A stretch of DNA of 64,000 nt. Source: Flavobacterium defluvii. GTDB taxonomy: Bacteria > Bacteroidota > Bacteroidia > Flavobacteriales > Flavobacteriaceae. The position numbers and the translations under genes are program-made. The stretch lies in NCBI RefSeq assembly GCF_900129555.1, contig NZ_FQWC01000008.1:62001-126000 (forward strand). The letters run 5' to 3'. Shown piece by piece: positions 1-7,153 of this stretch. The notes beneath the pieces are model-generated. The model worked only from the letters and a program-made list of their open reading frames with translations, ran no database searches and had not been told where the DNA came from. Within the stretch, counting starts at the first letter, position 1. Every line of letters starts with the position of its first letter.

Positions 1-174
1 ATTGATAATGTTAAATTCAAACACAAAGTATTGCCGGGTGATACATTAATTTTCAAATGTGAGTTGATTTCTCCAATCAGAAGAGGAATCTGTCACATGC
101 AGGCAAACGCTTACGCAAATGGAAAATTAGTAACCGAGGCAGAATTAATGGCACAAATCGCAAGAAAACAATAA
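1..174 (+). CDS. lpxC-fabZ: C-terminal end of bifunctional LpxC/FabZ (UDP-3-O-acyl-GlcNAc deacetylase / 3-hydroxyacyl-ACP dehydratase), partial
   Basis: The window opens inside an open frame that reads through 57 codons to TAA. The residues (VKFKHKVLPGDTLIF, then RRGICHMQANAYANGKLV and AELMAQIARKQ) are the last strands of a FabZ-type hotdog fold, where PGD and the final AELMAQI are typical. In Bacteroidetes FabZ is usually fused behind LpxC, and lpxA follows directly here, as in that arrangement. The fusion itself cannot be seen because the start lies outside the window, so a stand-alone FabZ is possible. FabZ dehydrates 3-hydroxyacyl-ACP in fatty acid synthesis, and LpxC carries out the committed deacetylation of lipid A synthesis. 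Confidence 0.8.
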   Translation: MDNVKFKHKVLPGDTLIFKCELISPIRRGICHMQANAYANGKLVTEAELMAQIARKQ

Positions 175-242
175 TTAATCAAATTTATTGTTTAGGTTTG
201 TTGCCCTAAAATTAGATTATTTTAATTAAATATAAAACATAG

Positions 243-1028
243 ATGAATCAACCATTAGCATATGTTCATCCTGGCGCGAAAATCGCTAAAAATGTTGTAA
301 TTGAGCCTTTTACAACAATTCACAATAATGTTGTTATTGGTGATGGTACTTGGATTGGTTCAAATGTGACCATTATGGAAGGTGCCCGAATTGGAAAAAA
401 CTGCAATATTTTTCCCGGGGCAGTAATTTCTGCAGTGCCGCAAGATTTGAAATTTGGCGGAGAAGATTCTTTAGCAATAATTGGAGACAATTGTACTATT
501 AGAGAATGTGTTACTATTAACAGAGGTACAATTGCTTCCGGACAGACTATTCTTGGTAACAATTGTTTAGTTATGGCTTATGCACACATTGCACACGATT
601 GTGAAATAGGTAATAACGCAATTATTGTAAACGGAGTCGCATTAGCGGGTCACGTAGTTGTTGGAAATCATGCAGTTATTGGTGGTTTAGCAGCAATTCA
701 TCAATTTATTCATATTGGAGATCACGCTATGATTTCTGGTGGATCTTTGGTAAGAAAAGACGTTCCGCCTTATACAAAAGCTGCAAAAGAACCATTGTCG
801 TATGTTGGTATTAATTCAGTTGGTTTAAGAAGAAGAGGATTTAGTACTGAAAAAATTAGAGAAATTCAGGAAATTTACAGAATTTTATATCAAAAGAACT
901 ATAACACAACACAAGCTTTAAGTATTATTGAAGCTGAAATGGAAGCAACTCCTGAGAGAGATGAAATTCTTGATTTTATCAGAAATTCATCACGAGGAAT
1001 TATGAAAGGTTATTCGGGTAACTATTAA
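243..1028 (+). CDS. lpxA: Acyl-ACP--UDP-N-acetylglucosamine O-acyltransferase LpxA
   Basis: LpxA transfers a 3-hydroxyacyl chain from ACP to the 3-OH of UDP-GlcNAc, the first step of lipid A synthesis in the cytoplasm. The 261 residues match the family length. The first two thirds are hexapeptide repeats of a left-handed beta helix. The segment AHIAHDC holds the catalytic histidine at residue 118, equivalent to E. coli His125. Further on come IHQF, DVPPY and GLRRRGFS, all LpxA signatures, and the end is a helical domain. The gene starts 68 bases after the lpxC-fabZ stop, so it is probably in the same operon. The start codon is preceded by an A-rich stretch without a Shine-Dalgarno site, as is normal for this phylum. 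Confidence 0.96.
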   Translation: MNQPLAYVHPGAKIAKNVVIEPFTTIHNNVVIGDGTWIGSNVTIMEGARIGKNCNIFPGAVISAVPQDLKFGGEDSLAIIGDNCTIRECVTINRGTIASGQTILGNNCLVMAYAHIAHDCEIGNNAIIVNGVALAGHVVVGNHAVIGGLAAIHQFIHIGDHAMISGGSLVRKDVPPYTKAAKEPLSYVGINSVGLRRRGFSTEKIREIQEIYRILYQKNYNTTQALSIIEAEMEATPERDEILDFIRNSSRGIMKGYSGNY

Positions 1029-1034
1029 TTTTAG

Positions 1035-1157
1035 AGTTTAGATTTCTGATTTTAGATTTCTAAACTTCATTATAAAATTAAAAAGATTAAAACATTATAA
1101 AAACATGTAGATCGGTTTTCAAAATCTAAAATCTACATTCAAAAATCTAAAATTAAA
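1035..1157. repeat. Imperfect inverted repeat in the lpxA-efp spacer
   Basis: The spacer between lpxA and efp is built from repeats of the word TTTAGATTT on the left (about 1035-1072) and its complement AAATCTAAAATCT on the right (about 1120-1154). The transcript could fold into a long AU-rich stem. The right arm, just before the efp start codon, resembles the 33-base elements in front of hisA and hisIE. Confidence 0.6.
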
Positions 1158-1163
1158 AAACAA

Positions 1164-1730
1164 ATGGCATCTACAGCAGATATTAGAAACGGATTGTGTA
1201 TTAAATTTAATCACGATATCTATAAAATTATTGAGTTCCTTCACGTAAAACCTGGAAAAGGTCCGGCTTTCGTAAGAACTAAATTAAAAAGTTTAACTTC
1301 TGGAAAGGTATTAGATAATACTTTTTCTGCAGGTCATAAAATTGACGTTATTCGTGTTGAAACACATACATTCCAGTTTTTATATCCAGAAGGTGATGAA
1401 TTTCACTTTATGAATGCTGAAACATTTGAGCAAATTTCTTTAAACAAAAACATCTTAGATGCTCCGGAATTATTGAAAGAAGGAACAAATGTAATGGTTC
1501 AGATCAATACTGAAACTGATTTGCCATTATCAGTAGATATGCCGGCATCTGTAATTCTTGAAGTTACTTACGCTGAGCCGGGAGTAAAAGGAAATACTGC
1601 TACAAATGCTACAAAAAATGCAACGGTAGAAACTGGTGCATCTGTAAACGTTCCGTTGTTTATCAACGAAGGTGATAAAATTAAAATCGATACAGCTACA
1701 GGTTCATACATGGAGCGTGTAAAAGAGTAG
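1164..1730 (+). CDS. efp: Elongation factor P
   Basis: EF-P binds between the P and E sites of the ribosome and relieves stalling at polyproline stretches. The 188 residues fit the family. Residues 1-65 form the KOW-like N domain with the exposed loop HVKPGKGPAF, whose Lys32 sits at the position modified in many bacteria (E. coli Lys34). Two OB-type domains follow, and the C-terminal signature ends in KIDTATGSYMERVKE. No modification enzyme lies nearby, so the state of Lys32 cannot be read from the window. The gene lies between two lipid A acyltransferase genes, with 135-base spacers rich in inverted repeats on both sides. Confidence 0.97.
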   Translation: MASTADIRNGLCIKFNHDIYKIIEFLHVKPGKGPAFVRTKLKSLTSGKVLDNTFSAGHKIDVIRVETHTFQFLYPEGDEFHFMNAETFEQISLNKNILDAPELLKEGTNVMVQINTETDLPLSVDMPASVILEVTYAEPGVKGNTATNATKNATVETGASVNVPLFINEGDKIKIDTATGSYMERVKE

Positions 1731-1739
1731 TTTATTAAT

Positions 1740-1858
1740 TAAGATAATTTGTCAATGAGTCAATTAGATAATTTTTGAATCAAACTATTTTGAACATTCA
1801 TTTCTAACTGACTCATTTTCTAATTGACACATTTTCTAATTGACAAATTTTCTAATTA
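1740..1858. repeat. Imperfect inverted repeat in the efp-lpxD spacer
   Basis: The left part contains TTTGTCAATGAGTCAATTAG. The right part repeats TCTAATTGACA and TCTAATTGACAAA, which are complementary to it, with an extra copy of the word on the right side. The structure matches that of other spacers in the window, but the sequence is different. Confidence 0.55.
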
Positions 1859-1864
1859 TAAAAT

Positions 1865-2794
1865 ATGAAATTTCCAAAAGTTTACTCTTTAGAAGAAATT
1901 GCAAATTTGCTGAACTGCGAATTTATTGGTGACAAAAACTTTGAGGTTTTAGGCATGAACGAAATTCATGTAGTTGAACCAGGTGATATTGTTTTTGTTG
2001 ATCATCCAAAATATTATGACAAAGCTTTACAATCTGCAGCAACAATTGTTTTGATTAACAAAAAAGTTGATTGTCCGGAAGGTAAAGCTCTTTTAATTTC
2101 TGATGATCCTTTCAGAGATTTTAATACTTTAACCAGACATTTTAAACCTTTTCAATTTGCAAATGTTGCGATTGCATCTACTGCCGAAATTGGTGAAGGA
2201 ACTGTAATTCAGCCAAATAGTTTTGTTGGAAATTATGTAAAAATAGGAAAGAACTGTTTGATTCATTCAAATGTTTCTATTTATGATCATACCATAATTG
2301 GCGACAATGTAATTATTCATGCCGGAAGTATATTAGGAGCTGATGCTTTTTATTACAAAAAACGTCCGGAAGGTTTTGATCAGTTAATTTCTGGTGGTAG
2401 AGTAGTTATAGAAGATAATGTTGGGATTGGTGCACTTTGTACGATTGACAAAGGCGTTACCGGTGATACAACAATTAAAGAAGGCACCAAGCTTGATAAT
2501 CAGGTTCATGTGGGACATGATACAGTTATCGGAAAAAAATGTTTAATTGCATCACAAACTGGTATTGCAGGCTGTGTGGTAATTGAAGATGAAGTTACGC
2601 TTTGGGGCCAGGTAGGAACAACGAGTGGTATAACCATTGGAGCGAAAGCTGTTGTTCAGGGCCAGACAGGAGTTACGAAATCACTCGAAGGAGGAAAATC
2701 TTATTTTGGAACTCCAGTTGAAGAATCAAGAGAAAAATTAAAGCAATTTGCTAATATCAAAAAGATTCCTGAAATTCTAAATAAATTGAAGTAA
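1865..2794 (+). CDS. LpxD-like UDP-3-O-acylglucosamine N-acyltransferase
   Basis: The protein has the two-part design of LpxD: an N-terminal uridine-binding domain (about residues 1-100, ending ISDDPFRDFNTLTRHFKP) and a left-handed beta helix of hexapeptide repeats (about 105-280). LDNQVHVGHDTVIG places a histidine where LpxD has its catalytic base. LpxD adds the second, amide-linked acyl chain of lipid A. The length of 309 residues is slightly short of the usual 330-345, and the gene lies downstream of efp rather than next to lpxC. In related genomes a canonical lpxD precedes lpxC-fabZ, so this is probably a second, divergent copy. A different sugar substrate cannot be excluded. Confidence 0.85.
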   Translation: MKFPKVYSLEEIANLLNCEFIGDKNFEVLGMNEIHVVEPGDIVFVDHPKYYDKALQSAATIVLINKKVDCPEGKALLISDDPFRDFNTLTRHFKPFQFANVAIASTAEIGEGTVIQPNSFVGNYVKIGKNCLIHSNVSIYDHTIIGDNVIIHAGSILGADAFYYKKRPEGFDQLISGGRVVIEDNVGIGALCTIDKGVTGDTTIKEGTKLDNQVHVGHDTVIGKKCLIASQTGIAGCVVIEDEVTLWGQVGTTSGITIGAKAVVQGQTGVTKSLEGGKSYFGTPVEESREKLKQFANIKKIPEILNKLK

Positions 2795-2795
2795 T

Positions 2796-3158
2796 ATGTC
2801 TATAAAAGAGTTTGTTCAAAAATTTTATAAGTCGGATGCCTTGATTGATAGTGAAGTCCTGAAAACCTATTTGCATCCTGATGTTATCATTGAGTGGAAT
2901 AGCAGTAAAGGATTCATTGAAATGAATTACAATTCGATAATAGAAATGGCGAACGAGCTTAGCAGGGCTTATGTACGTTCTAAGGTAAGAATTAGCCATA
3001 TTATTGCCGAAGATGATTTAGTGTCAGTGCGTTATTCGCATTATGTAAAAACGATTGAGAATCCGCGTGAAGAGATGTTATTAGCACATTTTGCAACAAT
3101 TTGGCAGATAAAAGATGACAAACTTTACAGAGGTTATCAAATGAGTCAATTTTCTTAA
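2796..3158 (+). CDS. NTF2-like (SnoaL-type) small protein
   Basis: This 120-residue protein starts one base after the preceding stop codon and is very probably translationally coupled to the LpxD-like gene. The opening VQKFYKSDALIDSEVLKTYLHPDVIIEWNSSKG and the later LVSVRYSHYVKT, EEMLLAHFATIWQIKDDKLYRGYQMSQ have the pattern of the cone-shaped alpha+beta NTF2/SnoaL fold. There is no signal peptide, so it should be cytoplasmic. The fold serves many enzymes and binding proteins, so no activity can be assigned. Its tight coupling suggests a link to lipid A synthesis or to sucD just downstream, but that is inference. Confidence 0.75.
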   Translation: MSIKEFVQKFYKSDALIDSEVLKTYLHPDVIIEWNSSKGFIEMNYNSIIEMANELSRAYVRSKVRISHIIAEDDLVSVRYSHYVKTIENPREEMLLAHFATIWQIKDDKLYRGYQMSQFS

Positions 3159-3244
3159 TATTTTTTTGATAATAAAAGAAGCAAAATACATTACAAAACC
3201 TTATTTTTGCAACACAATTTTAAAAACTACATAAAATATATATC

Positions 3245-4117
3245 ATGAGTGTTTTAGTTAATAAAGATTCCAAGATAATTGTTCAGGGATTTACAGGAAG
3301 TGAAGGAACTTTCCACGCTTCTCAAATGATTGAGTACGGTACTAATGTTGTTGGTGGTGTTACTCCGGGAAAAGGAGGGACTAGCCATTTAGACCGTCCG
3401 GTTTTTAATACAGTAAAAGATGCTGTTGATCAAGCTGGAGCTGATACTTCTATCATTTTTGTTCCGCCAGCTTTTGCTGCTGATGCAATTATGGAAGCTG
3501 CTGATGCCGGAATTAAAGTAATTATCGCTATTACAGAAGGTATTCCTGTAGCAGATATGATTAAAGCAAATAATTATGTTAAAGAAAGAAATTCTAGATT
3601 AATTGGACCAAACTGTCCGGGTGTTATTACTCCGGGTGAAGCTAAAGTTGGAATTATGCCAGGTTTTGTTTTCAAAAAAGGAACTGTTGGTATTGTTTCT
3701 AAATCTGGAACTTTAACTTACGAAGCTGCTGACCAGGTTGTAAAACAAGGTTTAGGAATCACTACAGCTATCGGTATTGGTGGAGATCCAATCATTGGGA
3801 CTACTACTAAAGAGGCTGTTGAATTATTAATGAACGATCCAGAAACTGAAGCAATCATTATGATTGGTGAAATTGGAGGACAGCTTGAAGCTGATGCTGC
3901 AAGATGGGTAAAAGCTGATGGTAACCGTAAACCAGTTATTGGTTTTATCGCTGGAGAAACTGCTCCTGCTGGTAGAACAATGGGTCACGCAGGTGCTATC
4001 GTTGGAGGTTCTGATGATACAGCTGCTGCTAAAAAACAAATTATGAGAGACAACGGAATTCACGTTGTTGATTCACCAGCTGAAATTGGTAAAAAAGTAA
4101 AAGAAGTACTTGGATAA
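3245..4117 (+). CDS. sucD: Succinate--CoA ligase (ADP-forming), alpha subunit
   Basis: SucD, with the beta subunit SucC, interconverts succinyl-CoA and succinate with formation of ATP or GTP in the citric acid cycle. The 290 residues match the family. The N-terminal CoA-binding Rossmann fold starts at IIVQGFTGSEGTFH and continues with GGVTPGKGG. RLIGPNCPG is a family signature, and GHAGAIVGG contains the histidine (about residue 248) that is phosphorylated in catalysis. No sucC lies in the window, so the subunits are encoded separately here. A -7 box (TATTTTTG, 3202-3209) lies 36 bases before the start, so the gene probably has its own promoter. Confidence 0.97.
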   Translation: MSVLVNKDSKIIVQGFTGSEGTFHASQMIEYGTNVVGGVTPGKGGTSHLDRPVFNTVKDAVDQAGADTSIIFVPPAFAADAIMEAADAGIKVIIAITEGIPVADMIKANNYVKERNSRLIGPNCPGVITPGEAKVGIMPGFVFKKGTVGIVSKSGTLTYEAADQVVKQGLGITTAIGIGGDPIIGTTTKEAVELLMNDPETEAIIMIGEIGGQLEADAARWVKADGNRKPVIGFIAGETAPAGRTMGHAGAIVGGSDDTAAAKKQIMRDNGIHVVDSPAEIGKKVKEVLG

Positions 4118-4144
4118 TCCTCAAGTCTCAAAATAATAAATTCC

Positions 4145-4178
4145 AAAAAAGTCTCAATATTTTGTTGAGACTTTTTTA
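4145..4178 (+). terminator. Rho-independent terminator after sucD
   Basis: AAAAAAGTCTCAA, a short loop and TTGAGACTTTTTT form a strong stem with T-runs on both strands, 27 bases after the sucD stop. Confidence 0.88.
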
Positions 4179-4257
4179 CATTTTAAAGACTGAGGCGAAA
4201 ATGAAAAAAAACTTAGCATCTCAGAACCTCAGTATCTTAGGAGCTTAAAAAAGAAAT

Positions 4258-4686
4258 ATGTACAAAGAATTAGAAAAATTTAAATCAAGTAATAGTTTTA
4301 CTTTTACTGTAAATGATAGTTTAGAAGAAGTTTGCAACGCTCCGGAAGGAAGTGCAGGAATTTTTGTGGTTTATGAAATCGACGGAGATTCAAAAGAATT
4401 AATTATGGTTGGTTCTACAGGAACTGTACAAAATGACGGGACTTTGAAAACAAAAAACGGCGGCCTATATGATAAAATCGTAAACGGACATCAATTTGCA
4501 AAAACAGGAAGAAAATATTCCTGGCCGGCACAAATGAAATTAGAAAATATCTCTGTTCTTGAAGTAGTTTGGTACGAAACTTTTAATGGAGATACAAAAG
4601 CAATTCCAACTGCTGTTGAAGGGCAGGTTTTGCAAAATTTCTTAGATGAAAATGCAAAATTACCAAAATGGAATGTCGCTTTTTAG
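4258..4686 (+). CDS. Unknown small protein with a GIY-YIG-like pattern
   Basis: I do not recognise a named family in this 142-residue protein. It has no signal peptide or membrane segment. The sequence GIFVVYEI, followed by LIMVGSTG and later GGLYDKIVNGHQF and AVEGQVLQNFLDE, has the order of elements of a GIY-YIG nuclease fold: a G-I-[FY] strand, a [VL]G-S turn, an L-Y-D-[KR]-I helix and a late glutamate. The usual Tyr-Ile-Gly triplet and the catalytic arginine are not clear, so nuclease activity is doubtful. The gene is flanked by terminators on both sides (4145-4178 and 4713-4746) and is probably transcribed alone. The assignment to the fold is inference. Confidence 0.6.
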   Translation: MYKELEKFKSSNSFTFTVNDSLEEVCNAPEGSAGIFVVYEIDGDSKELIMVGSTGTVQNDGTLKTKNGGLYDKIVNGHQFAKTGRKYSWPAQMKLENISVLEVVWYETFNGDTKAIPTAVEGQVLQNFLDENAKLPKWNVAF

Positions 4687-4712
4687 TAAGCATTTTAATA
4701 ATTATGACACAC

Positions 4713-4746
4713 AAAGCCCTGCTCAATTTTAAGCAGGGCTTTTTTC
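4713..4746 (+). terminator. Rho-independent terminator
   Basis: AGCCCTGCT (4715-4723) and AGCAGGGCT (4732-4740) form a nine-pair GC-rich stem followed by six T residues, just after the small unknown gene. Confidence 0.92.
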
Positions 4747-5039
4747 ATTAAGGATAGTTTTGTATTTAAGTTTGATATGTTTAATAGAGTATTATCTTAT
4801 TAATTATAGGGCGTTTTTAAAGTGATTTATAATTTTAACATTTCCTTAAGACCCCAGCAATAGCAGTCAAAAGAGACATTTTGATGTATTAGGAAACCGT
4901 CCCTTTTGTGTAAAATAATTGGTTATAAGTTTTTGCTTTTATATATTTATCGCACAAAAGAAAAGGATAATGTTAAAATATTGTATTCTTAATATTATGA
5001 TTTCATCTTTTTATCCAGAATTATAAGCCCCCAAGAACT
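4747..5039. other. Intergenic gap before the ECF sigma gene
   Basis: This AT-rich stretch of 293 bases contains no convincing gene. It must hold the promoter of the ECF sigma factor, but no clear TTG/TAnnTTTG pair was found, which would fit an alternative or auto-regulated promoter. Confidence 0.5.
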
Positions 5040-5651
5040 ATGAAAACCCGAACCCTGCCAATCCATTCAATTGATGATAATACACTTTGGAATAATTTAA
5101 AAATGGGTGATGAAAAATCATTTTCCCTTTTATTCGAAAGATATTACAGTGATCTTGTTAGTTATGGAAATTCTCTTTCTCCTTATGCCGAAAAAGTTCA
5201 GGATTGCGTTCAGGATGTTTTTACCGATATTTGGGTTTATCGTAATTCACTGCAGGAGTCTGTAGTAGTTAAAGCTTATTTGTTATCAAGCGTAAGAAAA
5301 AGAATTGCCCGTTTGTATGAACGAGATCATATATTTAGAAAAACAGCAAGTACTGATACAATTGCCTTTCTTTTAGAGTTTTCGGTAGAGAATGAACTTT
5401 TAGATGATGATTATGCTACCAAAGAAAAAGTAATGTATTTGAATAAATTGCTTAATGAATTACCTCCACGACAAAAAGAAGCCCTTTATTTACGTTATCA
5501 CCAAGGATTATCTGTAGAACAGATTGCCGAAATGCTGGATGTTAATTATCAGTCAGCAAGCAATTTATTGCACCGCGGATTATTAGCTCTTCGCAAAGAA
5601 TGGAAAGGTAGTTTTGCCTTTATTACACTACTATTTTCAAGTACTCTTTAA
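5040..5651 (+). CDS. ECF-type RNA polymerase sigma factor (FecI-like)
   Basis: The protein directs RNA polymerase to the promoter of its own regulon, presumably the import locus that follows. It has 203 residues with two domains: sigma region 2 (about 20-90, FERYYSDLVSYGNSLSPYAE then VQDCVQDVFTDIWVYR) and region 4 (about 135-190, LPPRQKEALYLRYHQGLSVEQIA then QSASNLLHRGLLALR, a helix-turn-helix). Region 3 is absent, as in all ECF factors. The anti-sigma gene starts 90 bases downstream, and a SusC-type receptor with an STN domain follows. That is the standard surface-signalling arrangement of Bacteroidetes. The start codon lies directly after an A-rich patch. Confidence 0.94.
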   Translation: MKTRTLPIHSIDDNTLWNNLKMGDEKSFSLLFERYYSDLVSYGNSLSPYAEKVQDCVQDVFTDIWVYRNSLQESVVVKAYLLSSVRKRIARLYERDHIFRKTASTDTIAFLLEFSVENELLDDDYATKEKVMYLNKLLNELPPRQKEALYLRYHQGLSVEQIAEMLDVNYQSASNLLHRGLLALRKEWKGSFAFITLLFSSTL

Positions 5652-5741
5652 AAAAGGTTAAAAAAACTTAAAAAAAATCTTAATTTGGTGAGTATATATT
5701 AAGAGAACTGTCCTCTATGTTTTTGTAACCTTATTTTTTAG

Positions 5742-6854
5742 ATGCAAAAACGTAATAAATATACCGAAATAGAAGATTTTCTATCTGACGAATCATTCCA
5801 ATCATGGATTTTAAATAAGATCGATGAAGATGGGTGGGAAGAGTGGACTCTTGAAAGCCGTCAGCGTGCTAAACTTGTTCAAGATGCACGATTACTACTT
5901 CTAGCTATGAAAGTTCCTGAACATGAACTCTCAAACTCTGATATTCACAGAGCGTTACATCAAACCTGGATTAAAATTCGCGACAAAGAAAATCAACAGA
6001 CTTTAAAAAGTTTAAAAGTTAGATTTTTAAGAAAACAATTTTTGTCCGGTGTTGCTGCAACATTATTTTTAGGATTAATGTCAGCCTGGTTCTATAACAA
6101 TTATTATGAAACAGACAGCAAAGTCGTTACCTACAAAGAACTTATTGAAGAAAATAGTGAAGGTTTAGTTGAGCAGACAAATAATTCTGATAAACCACAA
6201 ATTATAACATTATCAGACGGCAGTTCTGTTTTATTACAGCCTAATAGTAAATTAAGTTATCCTAAAATCTTTACCGGAAACGAAAGAAAGGTATACTTAT
6301 CCGGCGAAGGCTTCTTTGAAATTAGTAAAAACCCCCAAAAGCCTTTTTTCGTTTATGCAAATGAAATCGTAACAAAGGTTGTCGGAACTAGTTTTAGAGT
6401 TAAAGCTTATTCTGACCAGCCTGATGTTGAAGTTCTTGTTCGCACCGGTAAAGTTAAGGTAAAGTCAAATGATCTTGTTTCTAAATCAGATAAAGAAGAA
6501 ATTGTACTGCTTCCTAATCAGGCGCTGCGATTTTTAAGAACAGATTTAAAATTCAATAAAATAACCAATATTACACAAGATGCTGTTCTTACTCAAAGCG
6601 TTGGGAATATCGAACAATTAAGTTTTGAATTTAATGATATTCCGGTATCGCAGATTTTTGAAACCATCGAACAGGCGTATTTAGTAAATATAGATTATCC
6701 GAAAAATAAATTAATCGATTGTCATTTAACAACATCTTTGAGTGATCAGCCTTTAACAGAAAAGTTGAAAATTGTCTGTAAAAGCATTGGTAACAATACC
6801 AGTTTTGAAATGAACGGAAACCAGATCATAATAACCTCAGACGGTTGTAATTAA
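5742..6854 (+). CDS. FecR-family anti-sigma factor
   Basis: This inner-membrane protein is expected to hold the ECF sigma factor inactive until the outer-membrane receptor signals. It has a cytoplasmic N-terminal part (residues 1-100), one membrane segment (about 106-123, FLSGVAATLFLGLMSAWFYN) and a periplasmic FecR domain (about 150-280: ITLSDGSSVLLQPNSKLSYP, VYLSGEGFFEI, KPFFVYANEIVTKVVGTSF). The C-terminal domain (about 295-370) resembles the STN fold and contains FEFNDIPVSQIFETIEQAY, as in most Bacteroidetes FecR proteins. At 370 residues it has normal length. It sits between the sigma factor and the receptor in the same direction. Confidence 0.94.
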   Translation: MQKRNKYTEIEDFLSDESFQSWILNKIDEDGWEEWTLESRQRAKLVQDARLLLLAMKVPEHELSNSDIHRALHQTWIKIRDKENQQTLKSLKVRFLRKQFLSGVAATLFLGLMSAWFYNNYYETDSKVVTYKELIEENSEGLVEQTNNSDKPQIITLSDGSSVLLQPNSKLSYPKIFTGNERKVYLSGEGFFEISKNPQKPFFVYANEIVTKVVGTSFRVKAYSDQPDVEVLVRTGKVKVKSNDLVSKSDKEEIVLLPNQALRFLRTDLKFNKITNITQDAVLTQSVGNIEQLSFEFNDIPVSQIFETIEQAYLVNIDYPKNKLIDCHLTTSLSDQPLTEKLKIVCKSIGNNTSFEMNGNQIIITSDGCN

Positions 6855-7153
6855 TTTCTTTTAGTGTAACTGTAATTGCACAGAAAGAATTCTTGTTTTC
6901 AATATATAATTTTTCAAAGTAAAGCCTTTCATTTTTTAACAAAAATGTAAACTATTTCATTAAATAAAATAACCAAAAACTAAACTCAACCAGAAAATAA
7001 TTAAATGCCTATGTAAAAATGAATACCATAAAAAAAGTGCCGAAATGCTGTAACATTATCGACACTTATAAAGTTGAATTTCTCGCTGTAACGAGGAGTT
7101 CATCGTTTCTTAAAATACACTCGAATCAGTATTAATCAAAACAAATCAAAATT
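6855..7153 (+). promoter_or_regulatory. Long leader region before the SusC-type receptor
   Basis: The 299-base gap between the anti-sigma gene and the receptor should contain the ECF-dependent promoter. Around 7039-7064 an imperfect stem can form from AAGTGCCGA and TCGACACTT. A 38-codon ORF (7019-7135, ATG to TAA) spans that stem and contains a Cys-Cys pair, but it has no recognisable signal or family and may be chance. No housekeeping promoter was recognised. Confidence 0.45.
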
